The notes under the pieces are model-generated. The model did not search any database. It saw nothing but the letters and a program-made list of their open reading frames with translations, and had not been told where the DNA came from. The position numbers were made by a program, and so were the translations under genes. DNA of 64,000 nt from the NCBI RefSeq assembly GCF_018860525.1, contig NZ_JAHKPM010000065.1, forward strand, positions 62,001 to 126,000, in the 5' to 3' direction. This document shows, piece after piece, positions 42,604-51,004 of the stretch (its first letter is position 1; each line of letters begins with the position of its first letter). The DNA comes from Vibrio hepatarius. Lineage in GTDB: Bacteria; Pseudomonadota; Gammaproteobacteria; Enterobacterales; Vibrionaceae.

Positions 42604-44235
42604 TCAATCCAGTTTAAATTTGCCCATCGCCTGCTGAAGTGAAGATGACAATCTACTGAGTTCAACACACCCTTTTGCCGTATTCTCCGAGCCAGAAGAC
42701 ACAGATTGCGCAGACAAATGTATACTTTCAATATTTGAACTAAGTTCCTCTGCCACGCTATCTTGTTGATTACATGCACTAGCAATCTGAGTACCCATAT
42801 CTGCAATTCCTGAAATGAATTCATTTATTGCGGTCATTAATTCTTGAGATTGATTGCCTTGCTCTACACATGTTTCAATCTGTTTACGAGAACGGTCAGT
42901 GGTTTCTTTTGCCTGACTTGCTATCGCTTGCAGCTTGTCAATAATGTTAGTAATTTCACTAGTTGAGTCTTGGGTGCGTCCAGCTAATGTTCTTACTTCA
43001 TCTGCTACAACAGCAAATCCGCGACCTGATTCTCCAGCTCGTGCAGCTTCTATTGCAGCATTTAATGCAAGTAAGTTGGTTTGATCAGCAATATCACGGA
43101 TAACGTCTACTATTGTATTTACTTGATTGGATTGTTGCTCGAGGTCAGCAACGTTACTCCCTGCTTCACCAATTATCTTTGCGACATTTTCTATAGACTG
43201 AACCATGATTTTCGTGTTTTGAGCCCCTTCTTGAACTTTTCCGTTGGCTTCATTAGCTTGTCCAGCAGACACCTCTGTTGTTTGCGCCACATCTGCTACA
43301 GATGACTTCATCTGACTCATTGCACTGGCTACATGAGTTACCTGAGATTGTTGTTCCTGCATTTCTTTCGCTGACTTGTTAGATGTCTGAGTCATTTCAT
43401 CAACAGCACTACCCAATTCTTGAACGACCGTAACACTCTGATTAATAAGCTCTCTTAAGTTTTTCTGCATCCTGAATGAGGCATCTGCAAGATCACCAAG
43501 TTCATCATTACCGATTTTTGAACTATCAAGCGTTTTTGATAAATCACCCTCGGCGATCGCATTGGCTTGTTTAACAACGGCGGCAAGAGGATTACAAATA
43601 ATCTTAGTAAGAAACATCGTAATAATAACCATCACAACAACAATGAGAGCATTAATGACCATCGCTAAATTACTTAGATTGTCAAGCGATGATAAAATGT
43701 GTTCACGATTACTATTCATTGCACCTTTAAGGATCCCCACCAGGATATTGATATCCGCCTCTACTGACTCAAAGTCGCTGAGCGAGTTTGCTATTATTGG
43801 ATAGGCCGTATCTTTATCCATAACTTTCATAGCCTGATCAAATGCATCCATAGTTTTAAGGTAACCCTGCCATTTCTTTTGCAAACGGTTGTATGTCTGC
43901 TCTTCTTCTCCGGGCCAAACTGTTTTGCCATACGAAGCTAGTTCTGCATTGATTTGATCTCTAATTTTTTCATTGGAAGTAATAGTCGATTGAATCTTTT
44001 TTTGATCACTCATTGCGAAAACCGCAAACTGGGCTCGACGCCAAAGAGACATTTTGTCTCGAACGAAATCAACTTGTTCAACTGCAGGAAGTGTGTCATC
44101 AGTAAAGTTAAGAAGTTCAGCTTTATTGTTTCTGAGCTCACTCAAAATCATGAGACCAAAACCCAGATTCATAGCAGCAATAATCCCAAACGAAAATGCG
44201 ATTTTCTTACCAATTGAAAGGTTTTTGATAAACAT
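42604..44235 (-). CDS. Methyl-accepting chemotaxis protein (MCP-DRK-like)
   Basis: A 543-residue chemoreceptor: TM1 about residues 12-30, a periplasmic four-helix (4HB_MCP-type) sensor to about 190, TM2 (MVINALIVVVMVIITMFL), HAMP about 212-265, and the signalling tip IADQTNLLALNAAIEAARAG with the coupling and methylation helices. It is directly upstream of the periplasmic racemase gene. In V. cholerae the receptor gene paired with bsrV encodes a sensor of D-Arg and D-Lys that mediates a stress-avoidance response; the same pairing here makes that role likely but not proven. Confidence 0.88.
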   Translation of the reverse strand: MFIKNLSIGKKIAFSFGIIAAMNLGFGLMILSELRNNKAELLNFTDDTLPAVEQVDFVRDKMSLWRRAQFAVFAMSDQKKIQSTITSNEKIRDQINAELASYGKTVWPGEEEQTYNRLQKKWQGYLKTMDAFDQAMKVMDKDTAYPIIANSLSDFESVEADINILVGILKGAMNSNREHILSSLDNLSNLAMVINALIVVVMVIITMFLTKIICNPLAAVVKQANAIAEGDLSKTLDSSKIGNDELGDLADASFRMQKNLRELINQSVTVVQELGSAVDEMTQTSNKSAKEMQEQQSQVTHVASAMSQMKSSVADVAQTTEVSAGQANEANGKVQEGAQNTKIMVQSIENVAKIIGEAGSNVADLEQQSNQVNTIVDVIRDIADQTNLLALNAAIEAARAGESGRGFAVVADEVRTLAGRTQDSTSEITNIIDKLQAIASQAKETTDRSRKQIETCVEQGNQSQELMTAINEFISGIADMGTQIASACNQQDSVAEELSSNIESIHLSAQSVSSGSENTAKGCVELSRLSSSLQQAMGKFKLD

Positions 44236-44603
44236 AAGTAACTTACCTTGTCCAAGTGCTTTTATCCTTAAAACGAAGCGCTTGGAACGTATTCTTAGAC
44301 CCTAATATTGAGTGGGTTTTATTCACACTCAATAATAACCAAACACTCAATAAAGATAGGCAAGGATAGAATAGATAGCGAATCTTCTACATATATGCAT
44401 TGATTCCTTAGTTACTAGGTGACATCAAATACAGCCCAAAACACCTCATAAATGCATCTTTTTATTGACTTAAACCTGTGTAATTAAAGGTAATATTTCA
44501 GTACTTATCTGCCATAATTCATAGTTCCCTACTTTTTCCAATAAGGTTGAAAAATTTCTCCTACTGTCAAATGTATTCACTCTAAAACATGTAATTTCAC
44601 AAT
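44236..44603. promoter_or_regulatory. Divergent control region with three CACTCAATA elements
   Basis: This 368-base region separates the chemoreceptor-racemase pair from the carotenoid-oxygenase-like gene. TATTGAGTG (44306-44314) and CACTCAATA (44326-44334) form a 9-bp inverted repeat spaced 11 bases, and a third copy CACTCAATA follows at 44344-44352 in direct orientation. The cluster is 71-117 bases upstream of the chemoreceptor start. It looks like an operator array. No convincing gene lies in the region. Confidence 0.55.
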
Positions 44604-46445
44604 ATGCAAAGACGTACATTTTTGAAAAGCTTGGCTGGAGCTGCATTTGTACCCGGTCAATTATTTGCTTCTACAGGGTCTGTAAGTTATCTTTTTCCAG
44701 AATCTATTATGCACGCTGACGTCAGCCCTTCTAGCGGTGATCTGCACTTACTCTATGGGCAACTACCTGATGACATCACAGGCCATGTATTTTTTGCTGA
44801 AGGTATCCCTCTTGAACAAGATCACCTTAGTCCAAGCGGCAGAGGGGCGTTAAGTCGAATTGATTTTTCACCAGAGAAATCGTCGTTTATTCGCAAGATG
44901 ATTGATACCCCTTCAGCAATCATGCAAAAGCATATTGATTACTGGCCCGATAAGTTCAACCTCCTCGGAGGTATGGCTTATCATAGCCCTACCATGGGGT
45001 TTGTAAATTACTGCAATACTGCGCCTAATTATCTCGGTGATAACAGATTTGCGCTCAGTTATGAGGGAGGTGTTCCTTATGAGTTTGATGCCATGACTTT
45101 AGATCTTATTACACCAATTGGTCATTACGATGAGTGGCAAAGTAGCTTACCTCCATGGATGGATGCTTTAACACCTGATAAATGGCTATTCCCACAAGTG
45201 CGCACGACAGGACACCCCTACTTTGATCTCGATTCAGATGAATGCTTTACCATCAATTACGGAGGAAATGTCTCAAATACTGGTACTAAAGATGGCTTTA
45301 TCCGCCTATTAAAGTGGGATAAACAAAGCCAGCTAAGAGCCTGGAGCGTTGTCGGCCGTGATGGTAACCCAGCATTTATTGCAGCAACTGCACACTCGTT
45401 AGGAGTGACACGTAATCACGTGCTTATTTTCGAAACCGCTGCTCAAGTTGAACCAATGAGAATGATTGGTATTCGCTCTGTCTATGCTCAGCAGCATCGA
45501 ACGCCTGTTTGGGTAATCCGTAAAAAAGACTTGCTAGAAAGCCGTGACATTGTCACGGCTGATTATATAGAGCTAGATTTTGATACCTCAGATGTAATGT
45601 GTAACTACGATGATCATGAAAATGAAATAACCATTTATGGCCAATACCTAGGAGCAATGGATAAATCCGAACCCCAATATATTAGGGATAAATTATTGTT
45701 CGGCGGAAGAGTGTCCAATAACCTAGCAGGTTATCCAGCTGCTCCTGTCGATGTTGGAGGACTGGTTCGTGCTAGGATTCAGGTCAGCAGCAACTCTGTA
45801 AACGAAATCAAGGGTGATTTCAGGCTCATTAGAGATGACCAACTATTTTGGGATATGAATGATCCTGCCTATCGAGGACATTTTCAGTTTCCAGAGCAAT
45901 TTGACCATATTTATTGGGCTGCGGTCGGCTACCGAAAGGGTCATGTCATAGAACGTGTTGCAGACGCTTATGAGGATTACCCCAACCGCCTTTTCACCAA
46001 CAACTCATTACCACAACAAGATCAGCCCTCAGCATTAATACATATGGATTGTCGTCAGATGTCTGTAACCGATGCCTATCAGTTTCCTACTGACTGTGTG
46101 ATGAGAACTCCACAATTTATAGCTAAACCTAATAGCATTGGACAAGATCAAGGTTATGTTTTTACCGCTGTGGTGCGTAAAAACCCAAGCAATAGTTCAG
46201 GTAATGGTAAGGAGATATGGCTGTTTGATGCTCAAAACCTCGCCCAAGGACCTTTAGCTATATTAGGTCACCCTGAGTTGAACTTTGCTACCACTAATCA
46301 TGCACTTTGGGTCCCAAGTATTGGCCCAAGGCCTTTTAATACTTATAAAGCTGATATCGCAGAATTTTTTACTAGTCGAGCTCCCAAGCATCGTCGCGCT
46401 GTTCGTCAAGTGATTGAGCAGCAGATTCTACCCAGATTTGGCTGA
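44604..46445 (+). CDS. Carotenoid-oxygenase (RPE65/CCD) family enzyme with Tat signal
   Basis: A 613-residue protein of the carotenoid cleavage oxygenase family, iron(II) dioxygenases with a seven-bladed propeller. The four iron ligands are visible: H204 (TTGHPYFD), H264 (ATAHSLGV), H338 (NYDDHENE) and H566 (TTNHALWVP). The N-terminus MQRRTFLKSLAGAAFVPG is a twin-arginine signal, so the folded enzyme is exported. Family members cleave carotenoids, stilbenes or lignin-like phenylpropenes; the substrate here is unknown. A secreted FAD oxidase and another exported protein follow on the same strand, suggesting one extracytoplasmic pathway. Confidence 0.85.
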   Translation: MQRRTFLKSLAGAAFVPGQLFASTGSVSYLFPESIMHADVSPSSGDLHLLYGQLPDDITGHVFFAEGIPLEQDHLSPSGRGALSRIDFSPEKSSFIRKMIDTPSAIMQKHIDYWPDKFNLLGGMAYHSPTMGFVNYCNTAPNYLGDNRFALSYEGGVPYEFDAMTLDLITPIGHYDEWQSSLPPWMDALTPDKWLFPQVRTTGHPYFDLDSDECFTINYGGNVSNTGTKDGFIRLLKWDKQSQLRAWSVVGRDGNPAFIAATAHSLGVTRNHVLIFETAAQVEPMRMIGIRSVYAQQHRTPVWVIRKKDLLESRDIVTADYIELDFDTSDVMCNYDDHENEITIYGQYLGAMDKSEPQYIRDKLLFGGRVSNNLAGYPAAPVDVGGLVRARIQVSSNSVNEIKGDFRLIRDDQLFWDMNDPAYRGHFQFPEQFDHIYWAAVGYRKGHVIERVADAYEDYPNRLFTNNSLPQQDQPSALIHMDCRQMSVTDAYQFPTDCVMRTPQFIAKPNSIGQDQGYVFTAVVRKNPSNSSGNGKEIWLFDAQNLAQGPLAILGHPELNFATTNHALWVPSIGPRPFNTYKADIAEFFTSRAPKHRRAVRQVIEQQILPRFG

Positions 46446-46510
46446 TTATATAGCGTTAAGTTTGATGTTGTAAATGCCTAATGGAACTAAGCCTTAAAAA
46501 GGAATATTTG

Positions 46511-48124
46511 ATGAAAATTAGAAGTTTAGCGTTAAGTACTGCGTTAATATTAACCGCTTTTGGAACAGCATATGCTCTACAAAGCGAAGAGCCTGAAAAT
46601 AATATTTCCAATTACCAAGGAACCTATACCTGCTATCCAGAGGTTATCTATGACCCTCATTCAATTGAAGGTGTCCAAGAGGTTGTTAAAGATGCACTAA
46701 TGCGTGGAAAGAAAGTAATGACAGGAAATCGTAAGTTTGCCAGTCAAATTGATGCAGCTTGTGCGGGTGATGGACAGGTACAATTAACCCTTAAAAATAT
46801 GGATAAAATTGTTCATTTCGATTCAAATAATCACCGTATTACTGTTGAAGCTGGAATGAGGTTTAATGATTTGAGCTATTTTCTTCGTGAACAAGGTTAT
46901 GCCATTAACATGGTCACGGAACTGGCTATTTTCACCATAGGTGGAATGCTTGGTAGTGGTACTCATGGCTCTACTTTAGAAAAACCAAGTAACATGCTTG
47001 CGGACTACGTAACACAACTTAAAATTGTCGACGGTGAAGGTAATGTCCGTATATTGAGTGGCGACTTACTTGATGCTGCGAGAGTCAATTTAGGTGTACT
47101 AGGAGTGGTTGTTGAAGTTACTCTCGCGATAGAAGATGCATTCAAAGTTAAAGCGGAAGTAACAGGATACCGTGACGATAGTGGGCTAGAAGATAAAGTA
47201 CTAGATATCGCTCGAAATAATTATTCCGCTAACATTGCTTGGTTCCCAGGCCTTGGCAGATATACCACTACGCTATACAACCCCGTACCACTCGAAACTC
47301 AAGGGCAAGCATACAATGCTCAAGCCGATGTTTCGGACGCAGAAGAGTTTTTCTTTGGCTTATTGTTTAATGCTGCGCACGAATTCCCAGGAGCAGGCTT
47401 ACAATGTCTTGCTGCAACAGCCCGCTATAATGCCAGAGCAAAATCCTATTTCCGGGATAGTGTTACCGGTAAAAAAGTTGACAATCCTGTAGGTTATTCC
47501 GATCAAATGCAATATTTCAAATGTAAAGATCCTGATAAGTGTATCTGGGATAGACTCCCTATTGCCCTTCAAGAAGTAGCCATTGATATTGAACGATTAC
47601 CAGATTGGATAAGTGATGTAAGGAAGATTGTTGCAGAACACCCTAGGACTTGTTTTCCCCTAAATGGTATATATTTTCGTTTCGGTAAAGCATCGAACAG
47701 TTATCTAGGAATGAGTTCCGGGCGCGAAAGCGCGTTTGTCGGGATTGAATATACACTGAGACAAGAAGGTAAAAAAGAACCCAAAAATTACTTCGTCAAT
47801 CTTGAAATCGAGCAGATGTCGTTACGAAAATATAACGCCCGTCCTCATTGGGGGAAAAACTCAGTTGCAATATTCGAGGATATGCCTTCTCGATTCCCAA
47901 TGTGGCCCGAATTTTTACAGGCCAAAGCTGAATTGGATCCTCATAATGTGTTCTCCAATCCTTTCTGGGAAAGAGTCAGTGGGGATATACCAATGGAAGA
48001 CTATTTAACTCCAGGGTGTAATGTTCGAGGCGAGTGTTATTGCCAAACGGATGAACACTGTCAGTCTGGTACGCAGTGTAAGGAAGGACTTTACTTCTCC
48101 CAAGCTCGCATATGCCGCAAATAA
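46511..48124 (+). CDS. Exported FAD-linked oxidase (VAO/PCMH family)
   Basis: A 537-residue flavoprotein of the vanillyl-alcohol-oxidase/aldonolactone-oxidase type, with signal peptide (MKIRSLALSTALILTAFGTAYA). FAD-binding segments are TVEAGMRFNDLSYFLREQGY, then IGGMLGSGTHGSTLEKPS and NLGVLGVVVEVTLAIED. The C-terminus has six cysteines in about 35 residues, CNVRGECYCQTDEHC and following, an EGF-like disulfide tail. The usual covalent-flavin histidine (GHS motif) is replaced by GNR here, so FAD may be non-covalent. ATG 46511 is used because the upstream frame adds an unrelated 10 residues. Confidence 0.85.
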   Translation: MKIRSLALSTALILTAFGTAYALQSEEPENNISNYQGTYTCYPEVIYDPHSIEGVQEVVKDALMRGKKVMTGNRKFASQIDAACAGDGQVQLTLKNMDKIVHFDSNNHRITVEAGMRFNDLSYFLREQGYAINMVTELAIFTIGGMLGSGTHGSTLEKPSNMLADYVTQLKIVDGEGNVRILSGDLLDAARVNLGVLGVVVEVTLAIEDAFKVKAEVTGYRDDSGLEDKVLDIARNNYSANIAWFPGLGRYTTTLYNPVPLETQGQAYNAQADVSDAEEFFFGLLFNAAHEFPGAGLQCLAATARYNARAKSYFRDSVTGKKVDNPVGYSDQMQYFKCKDPDKCIWDRLPIALQEVAIDIERLPDWISDVRKIVAEHPRTCFPLNGIYFRFGKASNSYLGMSSGRESAFVGIEYTLRQEGKKEPKNYFVNLEIEQMSLRKYNARPHWGKNSVAIFEDMPSRFPMWPEFLQAKAELDPHNVFSNPFWERVSGDIPMEDYLTPGCNVRGECYCQTDEHCQSGTQCKEGLYFSQARICRK

Positions 48125-48131
48125 CCAGGAC

Positions 48132-48159
48132 GTTCGGCCGTATTTCATTACGGCCGAAC
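48132..48159 (+). terminator. Strong hairpin between FAD oxidase gene and next gene
   Basis: GTTCGGCCGT and ACGGCCGAAC make a perfect 10-bp GC-rich stem with an 8-base loop, 8 bases after the stop. There is no T-run, so it may shape the 3' end of the mRNA or dampen readthrough to 48203. Confidence 0.5.
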
Positions 48160-48202
48160 ATCAGCCTATAAAACCTAATTGAACTACACGGAACGTTTGA
48201 CT

Positions 48203-49255
48203 ATGACCTTCAAAATGATACCGTCGATCATTGCTCTCCTATGTACTTTATTTTGCTCAGCACTTAATGCAACAACATTAGATGATCTTAAACCTCATGT
48301 GCCAAGCTCTGATAAAACATGGGCAGAGCAATGGTTCTATAATGTAGCAGTACCAGATGTGGGCTATTTTAAAATAAGCTTACAAACTTATATTGCCCCT
48401 GATTTTACTATTTCAACACCTAAAGCTTATGTTCATCTGGCTTTCACACCACTTAATGGAAAAACCGTCAAATACGATATTTTTCGAGATGAACTCATCT
48501 TGAAAGGGTTTGATGATGTTAAGAAATTTCACTATGAGATTCCCGGAGTAGTGGTGGCTAATCAAGATCAGTTACAAGTTACTTACAATGACTTTAACTT
48601 TACCATGAGATGGGATGGTGAACATGCTTACTACTGGCGAGGTGCAAACCCCGGGCAAACACCGTTTGGTATAATACCAGAAATCCCTGGGGTTGGAGGA
48701 AAATGGTTCCTTTACACTGTTGGAACGCCGATTCAATACACTTTCTCTGATGGCATACGTTCACTATTTGGTTCAGGTTACGCACAAGTTGATAAGGGCT
48801 GGTATGACAAAGAATCCAGTGCAGGCATGATATACAGTATGGGACTCTCTGATGAACTCTACTATATGTTTACAGGTGCTAAGGTCGGTACATCGAACAT
48901 TGAACTTTGGGCCGGTAGATACATATCTGATAAATATGATCTTATCTTTTATCCTGCCATAGGCAACCTATCGGTAAAGCGAGAGTATGACTCTTGTTCA
49001 GGCTATTTCAAACTCGAGATGAATAAAATACGATATCGAATGATTATGGAAGTAACATCGCCGTTTGAGAGCTTTTACCCTTTGGAGTTTCCTTCAGTCA
49101 TCATCTTTGGTGGGGAACAAAAATACATGAAGTCAATGAAGGCAAATGTACAATTCTCTCTTTACGAATTTGGTCAATTAGAAGAATCAATTTCTATGGA
49201 CCAAGCATTATTGGAGTTCAGTGGCCCATTTTATTGTGACGCACTACCGAATTAA
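48203..49255 (+). CDS. Exported protein, unknown (possible lipocalin/CrtC-like beta protein)
   Basis: A 350-residue protein with signal peptide (MTFKMIPSIIALLCTLFCSALNA). The rest is rich in aromatic residues and predicted beta strands (KTWAEQWFYNVAVPDVGYFKISLQT, HAYYWRGANPGQTPFG, GGKWFLYTVGTPIQYTFSDG). The overall impression is of the CrtC/AttH lipocalin-like group, which includes carotenoid hydratases and related proteins, but I cannot confirm any motif. The context (after the carotenoid-oxygenase-like and FAD oxidase genes) fits a shared pathway on a hydrophobic substrate. Start ATG 48203 follows the signal peptide rule. Confidence 0.55.
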   Translation: MTFKMIPSIIALLCTLFCSALNATTLDDLKPHVPSSDKTWAEQWFYNVAVPDVGYFKISLQTYIAPDFTISTPKAYVHLAFTPLNGKTVKYDIFRDELILKGFDDVKKFHYEIPGVVVANQDQLQVTYNDFNFTMRWDGEHAYYWRGANPGQTPFGIIPEIPGVGGKWFLYTVGTPIQYTFSDGIRSLFGSGYAQVDKGWYDKESSAGMIYSMGLSDELYYMFTGAKVGTSNIELWAGRYISDKYDLIFYPAIGNLSVKREYDSCSGYFKLEMNKIRYRMIMEVTSPFESFYPLEFPSVIIFGGEQKYMKSMKANVQFSLYEFGQLEESISMDQALLEFSGPFYCDALPN

Positions 49256-49261
49256 ACAATG

Positions 49262-49286
49262 AAGCGGAAAGTACCCCTTTCCGCTT
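49262..49286. terminator. Bidirectional hairpin between convergent genes
   Basis: AAGCGGAAAG and CTTTCCGCTT pair perfectly around a short loop. It lies 6 bases past the stop of the 48203 gene and about 60 bases past the sctQ stop on the other strand. Confidence 0.7.
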
Positions 49287-49346
49287 ATATCGCATAAACT
49301 TACTGTATGAAATATTACTATTATATAAGCCAAACACTAGTAGGTA

Positions 49347-50174
49347 CTAAGCTTCATTCTCAAGTTTTTGATTAGTATAAAATACAACTCCATCTTGACT
49401 AACTAGTAACTCTCCTCTGGCAACACATTGACCATTGGAAATAAGTTTACTCTCTACCTCACAAATTAAATCTGCTTCAAAAACCTGGGTGTTTTCAAGT
49501 AACAATATATCTTGTAAGTTCATATCAAGAGTCGCAATCTGAACGTAGCTGACTTGATCTGTTAAAGAATATGGAGCATATAATTTATTCACAAACCAAG
49601 TCTTTTCTTCATGATATTGAATGCTCGCGATGGGCTTTCCCCACCACAAAATAGCGGTACCTGAATCAGGGCTGTGACCATCTCTCAACCATACCCCCTC
49701 ACCTTCCAATACTGGCTTAGGATCAACCATATAACCAGATATTAATGGGACCTTGACTTTAATAGGGGGAGCAGAATAGGTAGTCCAACTGACTGTCAGG
49801 CGTTTTATCCACGTAGGTGAAAAGCCCACAAGAACAAATTGATAACCATTACATTGAACAACCGGATATATGTCACTCGGTAAGCTAGCAGCCTCTCCTT
49901 GAGTATTAATGTCTCTGACAAATGGAACACTCACTATAGAAAAAAGGCTTGCAATCATCGCTGGCATTAAGTCATCAGGAACTGAATTTAATGAGGAAAT
50001 TTGCGTAACACCCGCAGCCCAGTCAGAGTGGCTACACCAAATCCCACTTTTAGCATCCCCACGATAGGACCAAAACGTTCCTTCTTCCTGATTAACTCTC
50101 TGAAGGGATAGGTAACAATTCTGATTGGTCAAGCCCGAGCCTATAACTTTTGCCAAATCAATTAGATTATTCAT
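49347..50174 (-). CDS. sctQ: Type III secretion sorting-platform protein SctQ (SsaQ-like)
   Basis: A 275-residue protein with a C-terminal SpoA (surface presentation of antigens) domain: LDMNLQDILLLENTQVFEAD, then NGQCVARGELLVSQDGVVFYT. SctQ forms the cytoplasmic sorting platform with SctK and SctL. The rest is divergent, and it is shorter than SsaQ (322). Its start overlaps sctP by 8 bases. It is the last gene of the cluster on this strand; in SPI-2 ssaR-S-T-U follow, but here the next gene is convergent and unrelated, so the export-gate genes are absent from this position. Confidence 0.8.
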   Translation of the reverse strand: MNNLIDLAKVIGSGLTNQNCYLSLQRVNQEEGTFWSYRGDAKSGIWCSHSDWAAGVTQISSLNSVPDDLMPAMIASLFSIVSVPFVRDINTQGEAASLPSDIYPVVQCNGYQFVLVGFSPTWIKRLTVSWTTYSAPPIKVKVPLISGYMVDPKPVLEGEGVWLRDGHSPDSGTAILWWGKPIASIQYHEEKTWFVNKLYAPYSLTDQVSYVQIATLDMNLQDILLLENTQVFEADLICEVESKLISNGQCVARGELLVSQDGVVFYTNQKLENEA

Positions 50175-50613
50175 AATTCATTATCTCCATTTGGAATCGA
50201 ATTTTTGACTGAGATAAACGAGCGGCAATCTTAGGCGCCATACGAGTAATTGCTTTATTTTGCTTGTTATTTTTAGGTTTAATCCTAAGCGTGACAATCT
50301 GACTTTCCCATGAAGCAATGATAGTTAGTCCCATCATGGGTCCATTTAACAAACGAAATGTAAGGCTATTATCCCCCCTAAGTATTTCAGCATTGCGCCA
50401 TGTTACTATGTGATTAACTTCAGAGAGTTGATTCACAACTGACTTAGTCAAACAAGTAGAAAGTTCATTTTTACCATCACGATTCTCTATTCCATCTCTA
50501 CTAGTAAATAAAGAAACAAATTTTTTTCGTAACTCAGGATCAGAATCACGCCTTGAAGTTACACCTTCAACACGCCAATCACGTGAAGAACATGGTTCAA
50601 TTTTATTGCTCAT
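50167..50613 (-). CDS. sctP: SctP-like needle-length protein (short, SsaP-like)
   Basis: A 148-residue protein in the SctP position between sctO and sctQ. The C-terminal part (SLTFRLLNGPMMGLTIIASW, then VTLRIKPKNNKQNKAI) resembles the T3S4 substrate-switch domain of SctP/FliK proteins. It is short, like SsaP (124 residues), which implies a reduced ruler. Identification relies on position as much as sequence. It overlaps sctO by 11 bases and sctQ by 8. Confidence 0.65.
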   Translation of the reverse strand: MSNKIEPCSSRDWRVEGVTSRRDSDPELRKKFVSLFTSRDGIENRDGKNELSTCLTKSVVNQLSEVNHIVTWRNAEILRGDNSLTFRLLNGPMMGLTIIASWESQIVTLRIKPKNNKQNKAITRMAPKIAARLSQSKIRFQMEIMNYE

Positions 50614-50998
50614 AAAGGACCCCTTTTAGCTTTTCTTGCCCCTTAATTAATACTGCTTTCTGACGGATTAATTCAGCTTTTTCAATATTCAGTTGCTCAA
50701 CACGTTTATCCCAATAATCTATTTTTTCAGCCCTTGATCTTTCTTGTGCATATTGGCTATGTTTTTCACTTAGTAACTGATTAAGTTCATTACGGCTTAG
50801 CGGCTGTTGTGGTTGATCTGAAATAACAAGTAACTCTCGAGACTCAGACCATAATTGATAAGCGTCTTGACGCTTTTTTTTACAGTTTATTTGCTCTTCA
50901 TCTAGATTATTCCATTGAATTTGGAGCCTTTCTTCTTTACGTTTACGAAGAGTGATGAGTTGCTTTATAAACGCACTTTCTTCTGGGGTGAGTTGCAT
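50603..50998 (-). CDS. sctO: SctO-like stalk protein
   Basis: A 131-residue, highly charged coiled-coil protein (FIKQLITLRKRKEERLQIQW, then LNIEKAELIRQKAVLIKGQE) in the position of SsaO/YscO after the ATPase gene. SctO forms the two-helix stalk that links the ATPase hexamer to SctV. Length and composition match the family (SsaO about 125). It lies 6 bases after sctN. Confidence 0.8.
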   Translation of the reverse strand: MQLTPEESAFIKQLITLRKRKEERLQIQWNNLDEEQINCKKKRQDAYQLWSESRELLVISDQPQQPLSRNELNQLLSEKHSQYAQERSRAEKIDYWDKRVEQLNIEKAELIRQKAVLIKGQEKLKGVLYEQ

Positions 50999-51004
50999 CG
51001 CTCT

